The notes under the pieces are model-generated. The model worked only from the letters and a program-made list of their open reading frames with translations, ran no database searches and was not told where the DNA came from. From an uncultured euryarchaeote (GTDB lineage Archaea; Thermoplasmatota; Poseidoniia; Poseidoniales; Thalassarchaeaceae), in contig CALEIW010000150.1 in assembly GCA_937876055.1 (NCBI GenBank), forward strand, positions 1-32,500: DNA of 32,500 nucleotides, read 5' to 3'. Made by a program: the position numbers and the translations under genes. Shown in pieces: positions 25,834 to 32,500 of this stretch (position 1 is its first letter; every line of letters starts with the position of its first letter).

Positions 25834-25911
25834 GGGCGTGTAGCTTAGCTTGGCTGGAGCACCCGGCTGATAACCGGGAGGCCGCAGGTTCAAATCCTGC
25901 CATGCCCACCA
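25834..25911 (+). tRNA. tRNA-Ile (anticodon GAT)
   Basis: Acceptor GGGCGTG (25834-25840) pairs with CATGCCC (25901-25907). Anticodon stem CCCGG/CCGGG surrounds loop CTGATAA with anticodon GAT (25869-25871). The T arm is GCAGG-TTCAAAT-CCTGC, the same as in the tRNA-Leu. A73 is followed by an encoded CCA (25909-25911). It is intronless. It lies opposite the upstream region of the minus-strand PRPP synthetase gene. Confidence 0.96.
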
Positions 25912-25948
25912 TTCCAACTTCCACAGTGGAAGTAAGATTCAGTGATAT

Positions 25949-26527
25949 TTACTCAGAATCGCCGTTTAACTGTAAATAACTGGGTAAAGTAACCAATCTT
26001 TTGAGAGTACAGCGCAGAATCAATTCGTCCAAGAAGGCGGTAGTTCTGGCCAATTGCTTGACGGGAATAATCAGTTGTTCAGGCAGGTTATACTTGCGTC
26101 GCAAGATAGCGTGGGTATTGATAACAACACCACGGTATGTTCGTTTAACTTTGACAAATCCTGCAACATTCCCGAGGTCGATACCATCATTGTCCATGAC
26201 AGCACGGTCGACCAATTCATCAGGCGCCCAAAGTTGTTCGTCGATACGAATAGTATTACGCCACCTGCGTTGCAATTCTCTCATTGACTTCGAGAGTTTT
26301 ACTCCTCCATCTGGCCTTATGCTGTGCACCAACTCTTTCGATAATGGTGCATGTTCAGCTGGCTTTCGCATATATTCGCCCGCGACATCATCTACGACTT
26401 CAAGCCGCATTGATTTAACAAATTCATCTCGCGGATGAGATCTCTCTCCGGTAATCACGCCAACAAGTGTATCTCCGACGTAAACCTCTCTCTGAAGCAA
26501 TTCCTGGATTCGGTATTCTTCGCTCAT
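25949..26527 (-). CDS. two-module PRC-barrel-like protein
   Basis: A 192-aa cytosolic protein. 'LLQREVYVGDTLVGVITGERSHPRDEFVKSMRLEV' near the N-terminus and 'LVDRAVMDNDGIDLGNVAGFVKVKRTYRGVVIN' later both resemble PRC-barrel beta modules, joined by a basic helical stretch ('MRELQRRWRNTIRIDEQL'). The C-terminus 'ELILRCTLKRLVTLPSYLQL' is helical. PRC barrels in archaea include the CdpB cell-division proteins and RNA-processing factors, but which role applies is unknown. ATG 26527 has GAGGG 5-6 nt upstream. The single long gap upstream (26528-26850) is AT-rich. Confidence 0.7.
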   Translation of the reverse strand: MSEEYRIQELLQREVYVGDTLVGVITGERSHPRDEFVKSMRLEVVDDVAGEYMRKPAEHAPLSKELVHSIRPDGGVKLSKSMRELQRRWRNTIRIDEQLWAPDELVDRAVMDNDGIDLGNVAGFVKVKRTYRGVVINTHAILRRKYNLPEQLIIPVKQLARTTAFLDELILRCTLKRLVTLPSYLQLNGDSE

Positions 26528-26850
26528 TTTTTTCCCTCAATTTTGCGTTGGGCTAGTGCATCCCCCGTGCTTGTCCCTAGGTTGCCTTCTGCGGATTAGC
26601 ACTTATACTATCTGTTAACTAAGACTGATAATCCAATTAAAAATTTCACTCTAAAATTAAAATTTCAATTGAAAAATTAAAGTCAGTTTGATTTTTTGTA
26701 TGATTATCAGAACTTCAAAATTGAACAATTCTTGAATCAAAGATCAGCAGAAATCGTACCGATTCCAATATCATCCAGAATCTTTAGATTCTGAATTTTA
26801 ATGAAGAATTCATTGAGAATATTGATGAGGCGGCCCTCGTTGGGATATTG
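26528..26850. promoter_or_regulatory. AT-rich intergenic region with palindromes
   Basis: The longest gene-free stretch of the window, about 320 bp, lying between divergent genes and clearly richer in A/T than its flanks (especially 26620-26800). It contains the 12-bp perfect palindrome TTTCAATTGAAA at 26663-26674 and the hairpin CAGAATC-TTTA-GATTCTG at 26776-26793. The latter is about 60 nt before the aminotransferase start and could be an operator for it. No ORF, tRNA, or replication-origin repeat series was recognised. Confidence 0.55.
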
Positions 26851-28359
26851 ATGGCTGGGGCGTACGACCTACTTGCCGACATACGAGCAAATTCCGGAAA
26901 TGTCCGAACGGTTGGTTTGGATGATTCAGTGATACAACAATTCGTAAACAAAGATTCAGATTTGGTAAGGGCAATATCTGAAGCTCATGAGAACCATTCT
27001 GCTTTGAGGCACGAAGTTGGAGTAGCAACGATGATGTTAGATGAATCAGATCTCATCACTAAACTTCAGGAGGATTATGTCAACTTCTACAAACCAGAGA
27101 CCGTAAATCCCTACATTCCAATCGCTGCTAGAGGACCTTGGATAATCACATCACATGGTAGAGTTATTCATGACAACGGTGGATATGGTATGCTTGGCGC
27201 TGGACATGGCCCTGACCAAATTATCGATGCAATGAGCAATAACTGGGTTATGGCCAACGTAATGACTGCTTCATTTAGCCAAAAAAGATTAGCCGATGCA
27301 TTGCGAAAGGAGGTTGGGTACACAAGAGGAAGTTGTCCATTCTCTCGATTCGTGTGTCTCAATAGCGGTTCTGAATCTGTCACCATCGGAATGAGGATTG
27401 CAGATGTTAATGCTAACGAGATGACTGGAAAAGGCGGTCGCCATGAAGGTAAACCAATCAAATTGGTAGCACTTAGACAGGCATTCCATGGCCGTACTCA
27501 ACGTCCAGCTACGATTTCGGACTCATGTAAAGATGGATACCGAACTAATTTAGCAACATTCAGAGATGATAACGTACTCATTGTCGAACCTAACGATATC
27601 TCTGACTTACAAGCAACCTTTGCTCGCGCTGATGAAGAGGGCTTCTTTATCGAAATGATGGCTATGGAGCCAATCCAAGGAGAAGGTAGTCCTGGTCAAT
27701 GCATAACCCGAGAGTTCTACGATGAAGCTCGAAGATTGACTAAAGAACACGGCTCACTACTTCTAGTCGACTCCATCCAAGCAGGTTTGCGAGGCCAGGG
27801 TTGCCTATCTGTAGTCGACTACGATGGCTTCCAAGATGCAGAGGTGCCTGATTTAGAGACGTGGTCAAAGGCACTCAACGCTGGTCAATATCCTCTCTCA
27901 GTTCTAGGATTAAGTGAGCGTGCTGCTGAATTGTATGTTGTAGGAATTTATGGAAACACTATGACAACCAATCCACGTGCTCTTGAGACTGCAGTTGCAG
28001 TTTTGGATCGAATAACTCCAGGAATGCGTCAGAATATTCGTGACTCCGGTGATGAATTCCTCTCAAAATTGAGAGAACTGCAAGCGGACTATCCAGATTG
28101 CATCTCCTTAGTACAAGGCACCGGCTTATTGCTGTGCGCCGAATTAGATCCGGATAGATTCCCAGTAGTGGGATTCGGCGGAATCGAAGAATGGTGCCGA
28201 GAACAGGGATTGGGTGTAATTCATGGAGGTCAAAATGCTCTACGATTTACGCCCCATTTCGGTTTAACAAGTCCAGAGATAGATATGATTGTGGAAATTG
28301 TTCGTAATTGTCTGGATCACTTCATTGCAAAAGAGCAAGCAGCGGTTACAACGGCTTGA
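26851..28359 (+). CDS. class-III (fold type I) PLP-dependent aminotransferase
   Basis: About 502 aa. The PLP lysine is K340 in 'WSKALNAGQYPLS', the pyridine-N aspartate D307 in 'LLLVDSIQAGLRGQG', and the phosphate cup 'CLNSGSESVTIGMRIAD'. 'ALRQAFHGRTQRPATISDS' and 'MAMEPIQGEGSPGQ' are typical of the GABA/ornithine/lysine-epsilon aminotransferase group. The N-terminal about 75 residues precede the usual class-III start. 'DSIQAG' instead of the common 'DEVQTG' makes the substrate uncertain, so acetylornithine, lysine and omega-amino acids stay open. ATG 26851 follows a TTG at 26848; a weak GGGAT is just upstream. It is followed 47 nt later by an SDR-like gene in the same direction. Confidence 0.85.
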   Translation: MAGAYDLLADIRANSGNVRTVGLDDSVIQQFVNKDSDLVRAISEAHENHSALRHEVGVATMMLDESDLITKLQEDYVNFYKPETVNPYIPIAARGPWIITSHGRVIHDNGGYGMLGAGHGPDQIIDAMSNNWVMANVMTASFSQKRLADALRKEVGYTRGSCPFSRFVCLNSGSESVTIGMRIADVNANEMTGKGGRHEGKPIKLVALRQAFHGRTQRPATISDSCKDGYRTNLATFRDDNVLIVEPNDISDLQATFARADEEGFFIEMMAMEPIQGEGSPGQCITREFYDEARRLTKEHGSLLLVDSIQAGLRGQGCLSVVDYDGFQDAEVPDLETWSKALNAGQYPLSVLGLSERAAELYVVGIYGNTMTTNPRALETAVAVLDRITPGMRQNIRDSGDEFLSKLRELQADYPDCISLVQGTGLLLCAELDPDRFPVVGFGGIEEWCREQGLGVIHGGQNALRFTPHFGLTSPEIDMIVEIVRNCLDHFIAKEQAAVTTA

Positions 28360-28406
28360 TTTTTTAGCCATCACAACCATGAGGCAACGCCTACCCGGCG
28401 GTTTTG

Positions 28407-29102
28407 ATGACAAAGGTGGTGCGCCTTCTTGGGGACCAAGATGCAGTATATCTAGCGCTTGCCGACCGATTAGAACGAGCAGGTGCAACCTTTACTCAGA
28501 ATAAAGAAGATTCAGATTTGATAATCGCCATAGGGGAAAATGCTCCTCCAATGTCTGAAATTGATATTGCAGTTATTCCAGCCCAAATTTCTAATCCAAA
28601 TGCTAAACTAATTTTTCGAATTCATGATATCCTTGTTCCTCAACAGGTAAATGGTTGGGGTGTTGAAATTATCTCCGATTGGATAAATTGGGTCAAAGGG
28701 GGTTCGCAAGGCAGCCCTCCAGAAGATATCGAGGCCCGTCACTGGGTACACATTCGTGACGCTACAGATGCAATCGTACAGATTTCATTGACCGACGGGG
28801 ATATCCCAAGCGGAGTCATTGATTTGGCAGGTCGTCGGGCTTGGAGTTCAGATGCGGTCTTAGAGGAAATGAAATTGCTATGGAGGCGATATACTGACGC
28901 ACTGCAACTTAGCCATACTGTAGAATCTCTCACAAATATCCCTAGCCCTGCCTCACAGCAATTTGATGGGCAAATCTCTCGGCCTAATCTAGTTCCATTG
29001 CATAATGCAATGCTAGCATCTGGTCGAGAAGAGGGATGGAGGCCTCTAACTGCTATGCGCGTGGGGTTGATGGAATTGTTCGCTCATTCGCAGGGCGAAT
29101 GA
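28407..29102 (+). CDS. degenerate SDR/epimerase-like protein
   Basis: A 231-aa protein resembling an extended short-chain dehydrogenase/epimerase that lacks the usual N-terminal GxxGxxG Rossmann motif. The middle matches the SDR C-terminal half: 'LIFRIHDILVPQQVNGWG' corresponds to the 'R..N.YGP' step, and 'ARHWVHIRDATDAIVQISLTDGDIPSGVIDLAGRRAWSSDAVLEEM' to the 'fvhVdDva.ai...g.y.i....s..ev' region. The YxxxK catalytic pair is not evident, so it is probably not a functional NAD(P)-dependent enzyme. The rest is novel. ATG 28407 was chosen over TTG 28404. Co-transcription with the aminotransferase is likely, and the intended substrate is unknown. Confidence 0.6.
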   Translation: MTKVVRLLGDQDAVYLALADRLERAGATFTQNKEDSDLIIAIGENAPPMSEIDIAVIPAQISNPNAKLIFRIHDILVPQQVNGWGVEIISDWINWVKGGSQGSPPEDIEARHWVHIRDATDAIVQISLTDGDIPSGVIDLAGRRAWSSDAVLEEMKLLWRRYTDALQLSHTVESLTNIPSPASQQFDGQISRPNLVPLHNAMLASGREEGWRPLTAMRVGLMELFAHSQGE

Positions 29103-29126
29103 AAACAATAGATCGTAATCTAATGT

Positions 29127-29303
29127 TCAGGAGCGGTCTGCTTGGACTTGCTTCCTAACGTCCTGTGCTGCAGCCTTAATGCTCTGCATAGTCTTGCGGA
29201 CTCGTGTTCCAGCTGCGTTCACGCCCTTGTCGTGCTTTGCAGCATCTTTCATAGCGTCGGTCAATTCATCAATCATGTTCTGCATCATTGCCTCTACGGA
29301 CAT
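29127..29303 (-). CDS. small basic H1/Hc1-like protein
   Basis: A 58-aa protein with Met-rich N-terminus ('MSVEAMMQNMIDELTDAMKD') and a Lys/Arg/Ala-rich helical end ('AAGTRVRKTMQSIKAAAQDVRKQVQ'). This pattern resembles the bacterial histone H1-like Hc1 family, so nucleoid binding is possible, but similarity over 58 residues is only suggestive. The longer 92-aa ORF from 29405 adds 34 non-family-looking residues and would overlap deoxyhypusine synthase, so ATG 29303 is preferred. A TATA-like GATATT on the minus strand about 30 nt upstream fits a leaderless message. It is convergent with the SDR-like gene. Confidence 0.55.
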   Translation of the reverse strand: MSVEAMMQNMIDELTDAMKDAAKHDKGVNAAGTRVRKTMQSIKAAAQDVRKQVQADRS

Positions 29304-29401
29304 GAAGCACGGCGCAACGCAGACACCACTTAAGCAATATCCCGTCCTATGCAAGACAAAGCGACTCAGAATAGTCAATGGAAAACGCCGAGAACAGCAA
29401 T

Positions 29402-30412
29402 TCATGAGAATAGGTCTGCGCCCAATAATGGAAGCAATACACTAGCATCTCCTTCTACCACAACATGTGGCGCCTCAGGTCTTACCTTGCCCCAAGAAAT
29501 CGCTTCCTTAAGCCGAGCACCGGATAGAGATCCATCGTGTTCGGGAGCGGTTGTAATTCCAACTGCGGAATCTAACCCATCTCGATATTGATTCCACCAA
29601 ATTACGTGGTGCTTCGAAATTCCTCCCCCGACCATCAATGCATGAGATTCCTCCGCAGTCCAAGTCAGGTCGGAGAGAATTTGCTCATCAGCGAGGAAAT
29701 CCACCATGAAGTTCGGATTCTTCTGCCGATGCATGAATAATTGTGCCCCGATTGATCCATCCGAAAGTCCAGGTATAACCATCGGTATGCGATGTTTTGC
29801 AATCCAGTAAAGAAGAGAGGTTTCGTCTTCGATTCGATCTCCAATAGCCCAGCAGAGTTCCACAGATCCAAATCCTAGCCACGGATTATCTGGATTAGCC
29901 GCTAACCTTTCTTCTTCGATTTCATCCAGCCATGGAAGTACAACTCTTTCGAGAATTTCTCCATAGCATTCGTTTGGTACGATGACGTTACCTAGGCGAT
30001 TTAATCCCTCTTCTCCAAGAGCAATATCGTCGAGATTGAAATCTCCATGAAAGTAGTCTTGGTAAGTTCTTGCGATATCATGATCCAAGGTACCACAAGT
30101 TGTGATAATGACGTTGAATGACTTTCGCTTTACGGCCTCAAGGAAAAATCCTCGAGTTCCTGTAGCGCACAGGCAAGCAGGGAATGAGAGCCAATTCAAA
30201 ACCCCATCATGATTTGTTTTTGCTATTGATTCGCTAAGAATATCTCGCGCGTGAGCGAGTTTAGTCGCAGTGAAGCCTCCCGCCCGCGCCATTTGGTCGA
30301 TGAGATCGCGTGGACTATCGACAGAACCGAAGTCATAATCCTCGACAGGAGCCGAGAAGTCATCGCGGGAGTATGCGGTCACGAATCCTCCGGCTCGCTC
30401 TTTCGTATTCAA
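29402..30412 (-). CDS. dys: deoxyhypusine synthase
   Basis: Transfers the aminobutyl group of spermidine to a lysine of aIF5A, the first step of hypusine formation. The catalytic lysine is K267 in 'GGGISKHHVIWWNQ', a strong family motif, and 'EHDGSLSGARLKEAISWGKVRPEA' at the C-terminus is typical. Upstream, 'TTCGTLDHDIART' and 'VPNECYGEIL' are also in family. At 336 aa it is the usual length. ATG 30412 gives a normal start, 42 nt after the UvrB stop on the same strand. The dependence on spermidine implies polyamine metabolism elsewhere in the genome. Confidence 0.96.
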   Translation of the reverse strand: MNTKERAGGFVTAYSRDDFSAPVEDYDFGSVDSPRDLIDQMARAGGFTATKLAHARDILSESIAKTNHDGVLNWLSFPACLCATGTRGFFLEAVKRKSFNVIITTCGTLDHDIARTYQDYFHGDFNLDDIALGEEGLNRLGNVIVPNECYGEILERVVLPWLDEIEEERLAANPDNPWLGFGSVELCWAIGDRIEDETSLLYWIAKHRIPMVIPGLSDGSIGAQLFMHRQKNPNFMVDFLADEQILSDLTWTAEESHALMVGGGISKHHVIWWNQYRDGLDSAVGITTAPEHDGSLSGARLKEAISWGKVRPEAPHVVVEGDASVLLPLLGADLFS

Positions 30413-30454
30413 TTCAACTAAGGCTATTCCAAAGGATTCCGTTTACAGATTGTA

Positions 30455-32500
30455 TTACTCTGCGGTCTCAATCTGATAAATTCTATCTCGAATCGCGGCA
30501 GCTCGTTCGAAGTCAAGTCTAGCCGCTGCCTGCTTCATTTCTTTCTCGAGACGTTCAATCAATTTGCTTCGCTCACTATCATCAATTGGAGTATCTTCCA
30601 CATCATCTTCAGTCAATGCCTCGTATGCAGCATCAACCCATTCTGGTTGGCTTATGTTATCCAGAACAGAATCTGTAGAATTCCACGCACCAGCGCCGAG
30701 TCCGTATTTCTTGACAATTCCATCGAGGCCTTTCTTTCCTGGTTTGCGAGCGACCAATCTTCGACCGCCCCCCTTTCCTTTTCCAGCTGCTCCAGCCATC
30801 AAATCTTCAACTTCTGCCCCCATTACAGGTAGTGCTTTTTGAATTGTCTTCGGGATGATTCCATTAGCCGCGTTGTATGCTTCTTGCCTGCGTCTTCTAG
30901 CGGTTGTTTGCCCTATTGCCGCCTCCATCGAAGGAGATACAGAATCGGCATACAAAATCACCTTTCCATTCTCGTTTCGACTCGCTCTACCAATCGTCTG
31001 TAACAATGAACGCTCGTTCCTTAGGAATCCCTCGCGTTCCGCATCAAAAATTGCAACAAGTGAAACCTCTGGGATATCGAGCCCTTCCCTAAGAAGGTTG
31101 ATTCCAACAATTACATCGATATGACCTAGTCTTAACGCTTTGATAATTTCAGTCCTCTCTATCGTATCAATTTCGGAGTGAAGATAGTGCGCTTTTACAT
31201 TCATCTTGAGTAAATACTCTGCAACTTCTTCAGCGAATTTGATCGTCATCACAGTAACTAATACTCTCTCGCCTCTCTCAACACATTGGTTGATTTCGCT
31301 GAGTAGATCGTCGACCTGACCCTTGGTAGGTCTTACTTCGATATCAGGGTCTAACAACCCAGTAGGGCGAATCTCCATTCTCACAACTTCGGGCAGGTCA
31401 ACAAGAATTTCTTCCATAGGATAGCGTGCAATTTTCTTAGGCACATCTGCTTCTCCCGCTCCACCCCCAGCCGGTGCATGTAGCAACCCCTCGTGTACGT
31501 TTTTTCCAGAAATTTCTGCCAGATGGCGCAACTCCCTCTCTCCAGGGGTTGCGCTGACATAGAGCATCTGAGGAATCAACTCTTGGAATTCAGCGAGTTT
31601 CAGAGGACGGTTATCATGAGCGCTGCGAAGTCGGAATCCGTACTCGACTAGATTGGCTTTTCTCGACCAATCTCCACCAAACATTCCACCTACTTGTGGT
31701 AGTGTAACATGACTCTCATCCATGATTACCAGATATTTCTCCCCACCACCATGATATGACTCGGCGCAATATCGGTAGAAATCAAGCAAACAGTATGGTC
31801 GCTCTCCCGGTTGCCTGCCATCGAAGTGCATCGAGTAATTCTCTACACCCTTGCAGGAACCGGTTTCGCGTAGCATCTCTAAATCGAACTTAGTTCTCTG
31901 TTCTATTCTATGAGCCTCTAAATCTAGACCCTTTCTCTCATAGAAATTGATTCTTTCATCTAATTCATCTTCGATATCCTCAATCGCTTGCAGAAATCTT
32001 TCTTCACTGGTCATGTAGAATTCCTTAGGGTGAATCCACGCTTCTTCAAAATCGTCAAGCGGCTCCCATGATACAGCTTCACAAACTGTGATTTTTTCTA
32101 TTCCATCCCAGCCGAATCGAATTCTAATTGGGTCATCTCGGCTGGGCATCCAGACATCGAGGACCTCACCTCTAAGTCTGACATCCCCTCTAGCAATATC
32201 TCCGGTTGTTCTTCGATATTGCATCTCAACCAAGGCGCGCATGACATCCTGTGGTTCTAGCGCTTCTCCAACCTGCAAATGCAAATAGGATTCTTGGAAT
32301 GCTTCTGGAGGATTCAAACCATAAATTGCGCTAACAGTTCCAACAGTAATTACATCAGGACGAGTAACAAGACTAGCAACAGTCGAGAATCGTTCTTGTT
32401 CGATTCTCTCATTCATCTGCAATTCTTTATCGATGTATAAATCTCGATTAGGAAGGTAAGCCTCTGGTTGGTAGTAATCATAGTAACTAACGAAGTATTC
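30455..32500 (-). CDS. uvrB: UvrABC system protein B (5' partial)
   Basis: Damage-verifying helicase of nucleotide excision repair, C-terminal about 681 residues. The frame stays open to 32500 with 'EYFVSYYDYYQPEAYLPNRD', the beta-hairpin region, so the start and Walker A lie past the window. 'YLVIMDESHVTLPQ' contains DESH, 'YVSATPGERELRH' and 'RPTGLLDPDIEVRPTKGQVDDLL' are diagnostic, and 'GINLLREGLDIPEVSLVAIFDAE' and 'QTIGRASRNENG' are helicase motifs V-VI. The UVR/UvrC-binding coiled coil ends the protein ('ERSKLIERLEKEMKQAAARLDFERAAAIRD'). About 40 extra residues lie between ATPGE and RPTGLLDP. The gene is of bacterial type, as in other archaea that carry Uvr. Confidence 0.96.
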   Translation of the reverse strand, partial: EYFVSYYDYYQPEAYLPNRDLYIDKELQMNERIEQERFSTVASLVTRPDVITVGTVSAIYGLNPPEAFQESYLHLQVGEALEPQDVMRALVEMQYRRTTGDIARGDVRLRGEVLDVWMPSRDDPIRIRFGWDGIEKITVCEAVSWEPLDDFEEAWIHPKEFYMTSEERFLQAIEDIEDELDERINFYERKGLDLEAHRIEQRTKFDLEMLRETGSCKGVENYSMHFDGRQPGERPYCLLDFYRYCAESYHGGGEKYLVIMDESHVTLPQVGGMFGGDWSRKANLVEYGFRLRSAHDNRPLKLAEFQELIPQMLYVSATPGERELRHLAEISGKNVHEGLLHAPAGGGAGEADVPKKIARYPMEEILVDLPEVVRMEIRPTGLLDPDIEVRPTKGQVDDLLSEINQCVERGERVLVTVMTIKFAEEVAEYLLKMNVKAHYLHSEIDTIERTEIIKALRLGHIDVIVGINLLREGLDIPEVSLVAIFDAEREGFLRNERSLLQTIGRASRNENGKVILYADSVSPSMEAAIGQTTARRRRQEAYNAANGIIPKTIQKALPVMGAEVEDLMAGAAGKGKGGGRRLVARKPGKKGLDGIVKKYGLGAGAWNSTDSVLDNISQPEWVDAAYEALTEDDVEDTPIDDSERSKLIERLEKEMKQAAARLDFERAAAIRDRIYQIETAE

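Noticed and set aside
26620-26800. Replication origin in the AT-rich gap
   Set aside because: No orc1/cdc6 neighbour and no repeated origin-recognition boxes were found; AT richness alone is not enough.
29142-29591. Plus-strand ORFs of 63-88 aa
   Set aside because: Antisense to the H1-like gene and deoxyhypusine synthase; no recognisable protein features.
1-32500. CRISPR arrays, transposons, prophage or integrase genes
   Set aside because: No spaced direct repeats, terminal inverted repeats, transposase, recombinase or phage structural motifs were seen on either strand.

Overview
The window looks like a chromosomal segment of a surface-ocean euryarchaeon, most probably Marine Group II (Candidatus Poseidoniales) or a close relative. 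Archaeal identity rests on EF-1alpha next to ribosomal protein uS10, L7Ae, eS28, eL24, aIF5B, a B-family DNA polymerase with a C-terminal PCNA-binding peptide, a GINS-family replication protein and deoxyhypusine synthase. These sit beside bacterial-type genes (UvrB, an FeS-type photolyase/cryptochrome, a cold-shock protein, class C1B peptidase). Coding density is very high. Starts mix ATG, TTG and GTG, and many genes have a GAGGTG(A)-type Shine-Dalgarno. The group assignment is inferred from gene content; no 16S gene is present.

Layout. 1-2.2 kb: the C-terminal part of an FeS photolyase (cut by the left edge) converges on a branched-chain aminotransferase. 2.3-7.9 kb (+): DNA polymerase B, a PKD-domain lipoprotein, EF-1alpha, uS10. 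7.9-10.2 kb (-): a bleomycin-hydrolase-type aminopeptidase and a GINS-family protein. 10.3-11.4 kb: tRNA-Leu(CAA), a small ORF and a HAD phosphatase. 11.4-15.9 kb (+): a heavy-metal P1B ATPase, a three-ribbon zinc protein and a long coiled-coil protein. 15.9-18.6 kb (-): an orphan ParA-type ATPase, a YczE/YitT-like membrane protein and a MoxR AAA ATPase. 18.6-24.2 kb: the conserved archaeal L7Ae-eS28-eL24-ndk-infB cluster, split by a cold-shock gene and an opposite-strand membrane-anchored X-Pro-dipeptidyl-peptidase-like hydrolase. 24.2-26.5 kb: an uncharacterised gene, PRPP synthetase, tRNA-Ile(GAT) and a PRC-barrel-like protein. 26.5-26.85 kb: an AT-rich intergenic region with palindromes. 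26.85-29.1 kb (+): a class-III aminotransferase followed by a degenerate SDR-like protein. 29.1-32.5 kb (-): a tiny H1-like basic protein, deoxyhypusine synthase and UvrB (5' end beyond the right edge).

Most of the window is housekeeping: replication (PolB, GINS), repair (photolyase, UvrB), translation (EF-1alpha, aIF5B, ribosomal proteins, DHS, two tRNAs) and nucleotide supply (NDK, PRPP synthetase). No transposase, integrase, CRISPR array or recognisable defence system was seen. The least explained parts are an eL24 that has lost its zinc-binding cysteines, the metal-ATPase/zinc-ribbon/coiled-coil run, the secreted peptidase with a His/Cys-rich cytosolic tail inside the ribosomal cluster, a large insertion in UvrB, and the aminotransferase plus SDR-remnant pair behind an AT-rich palindromic intergenic region.
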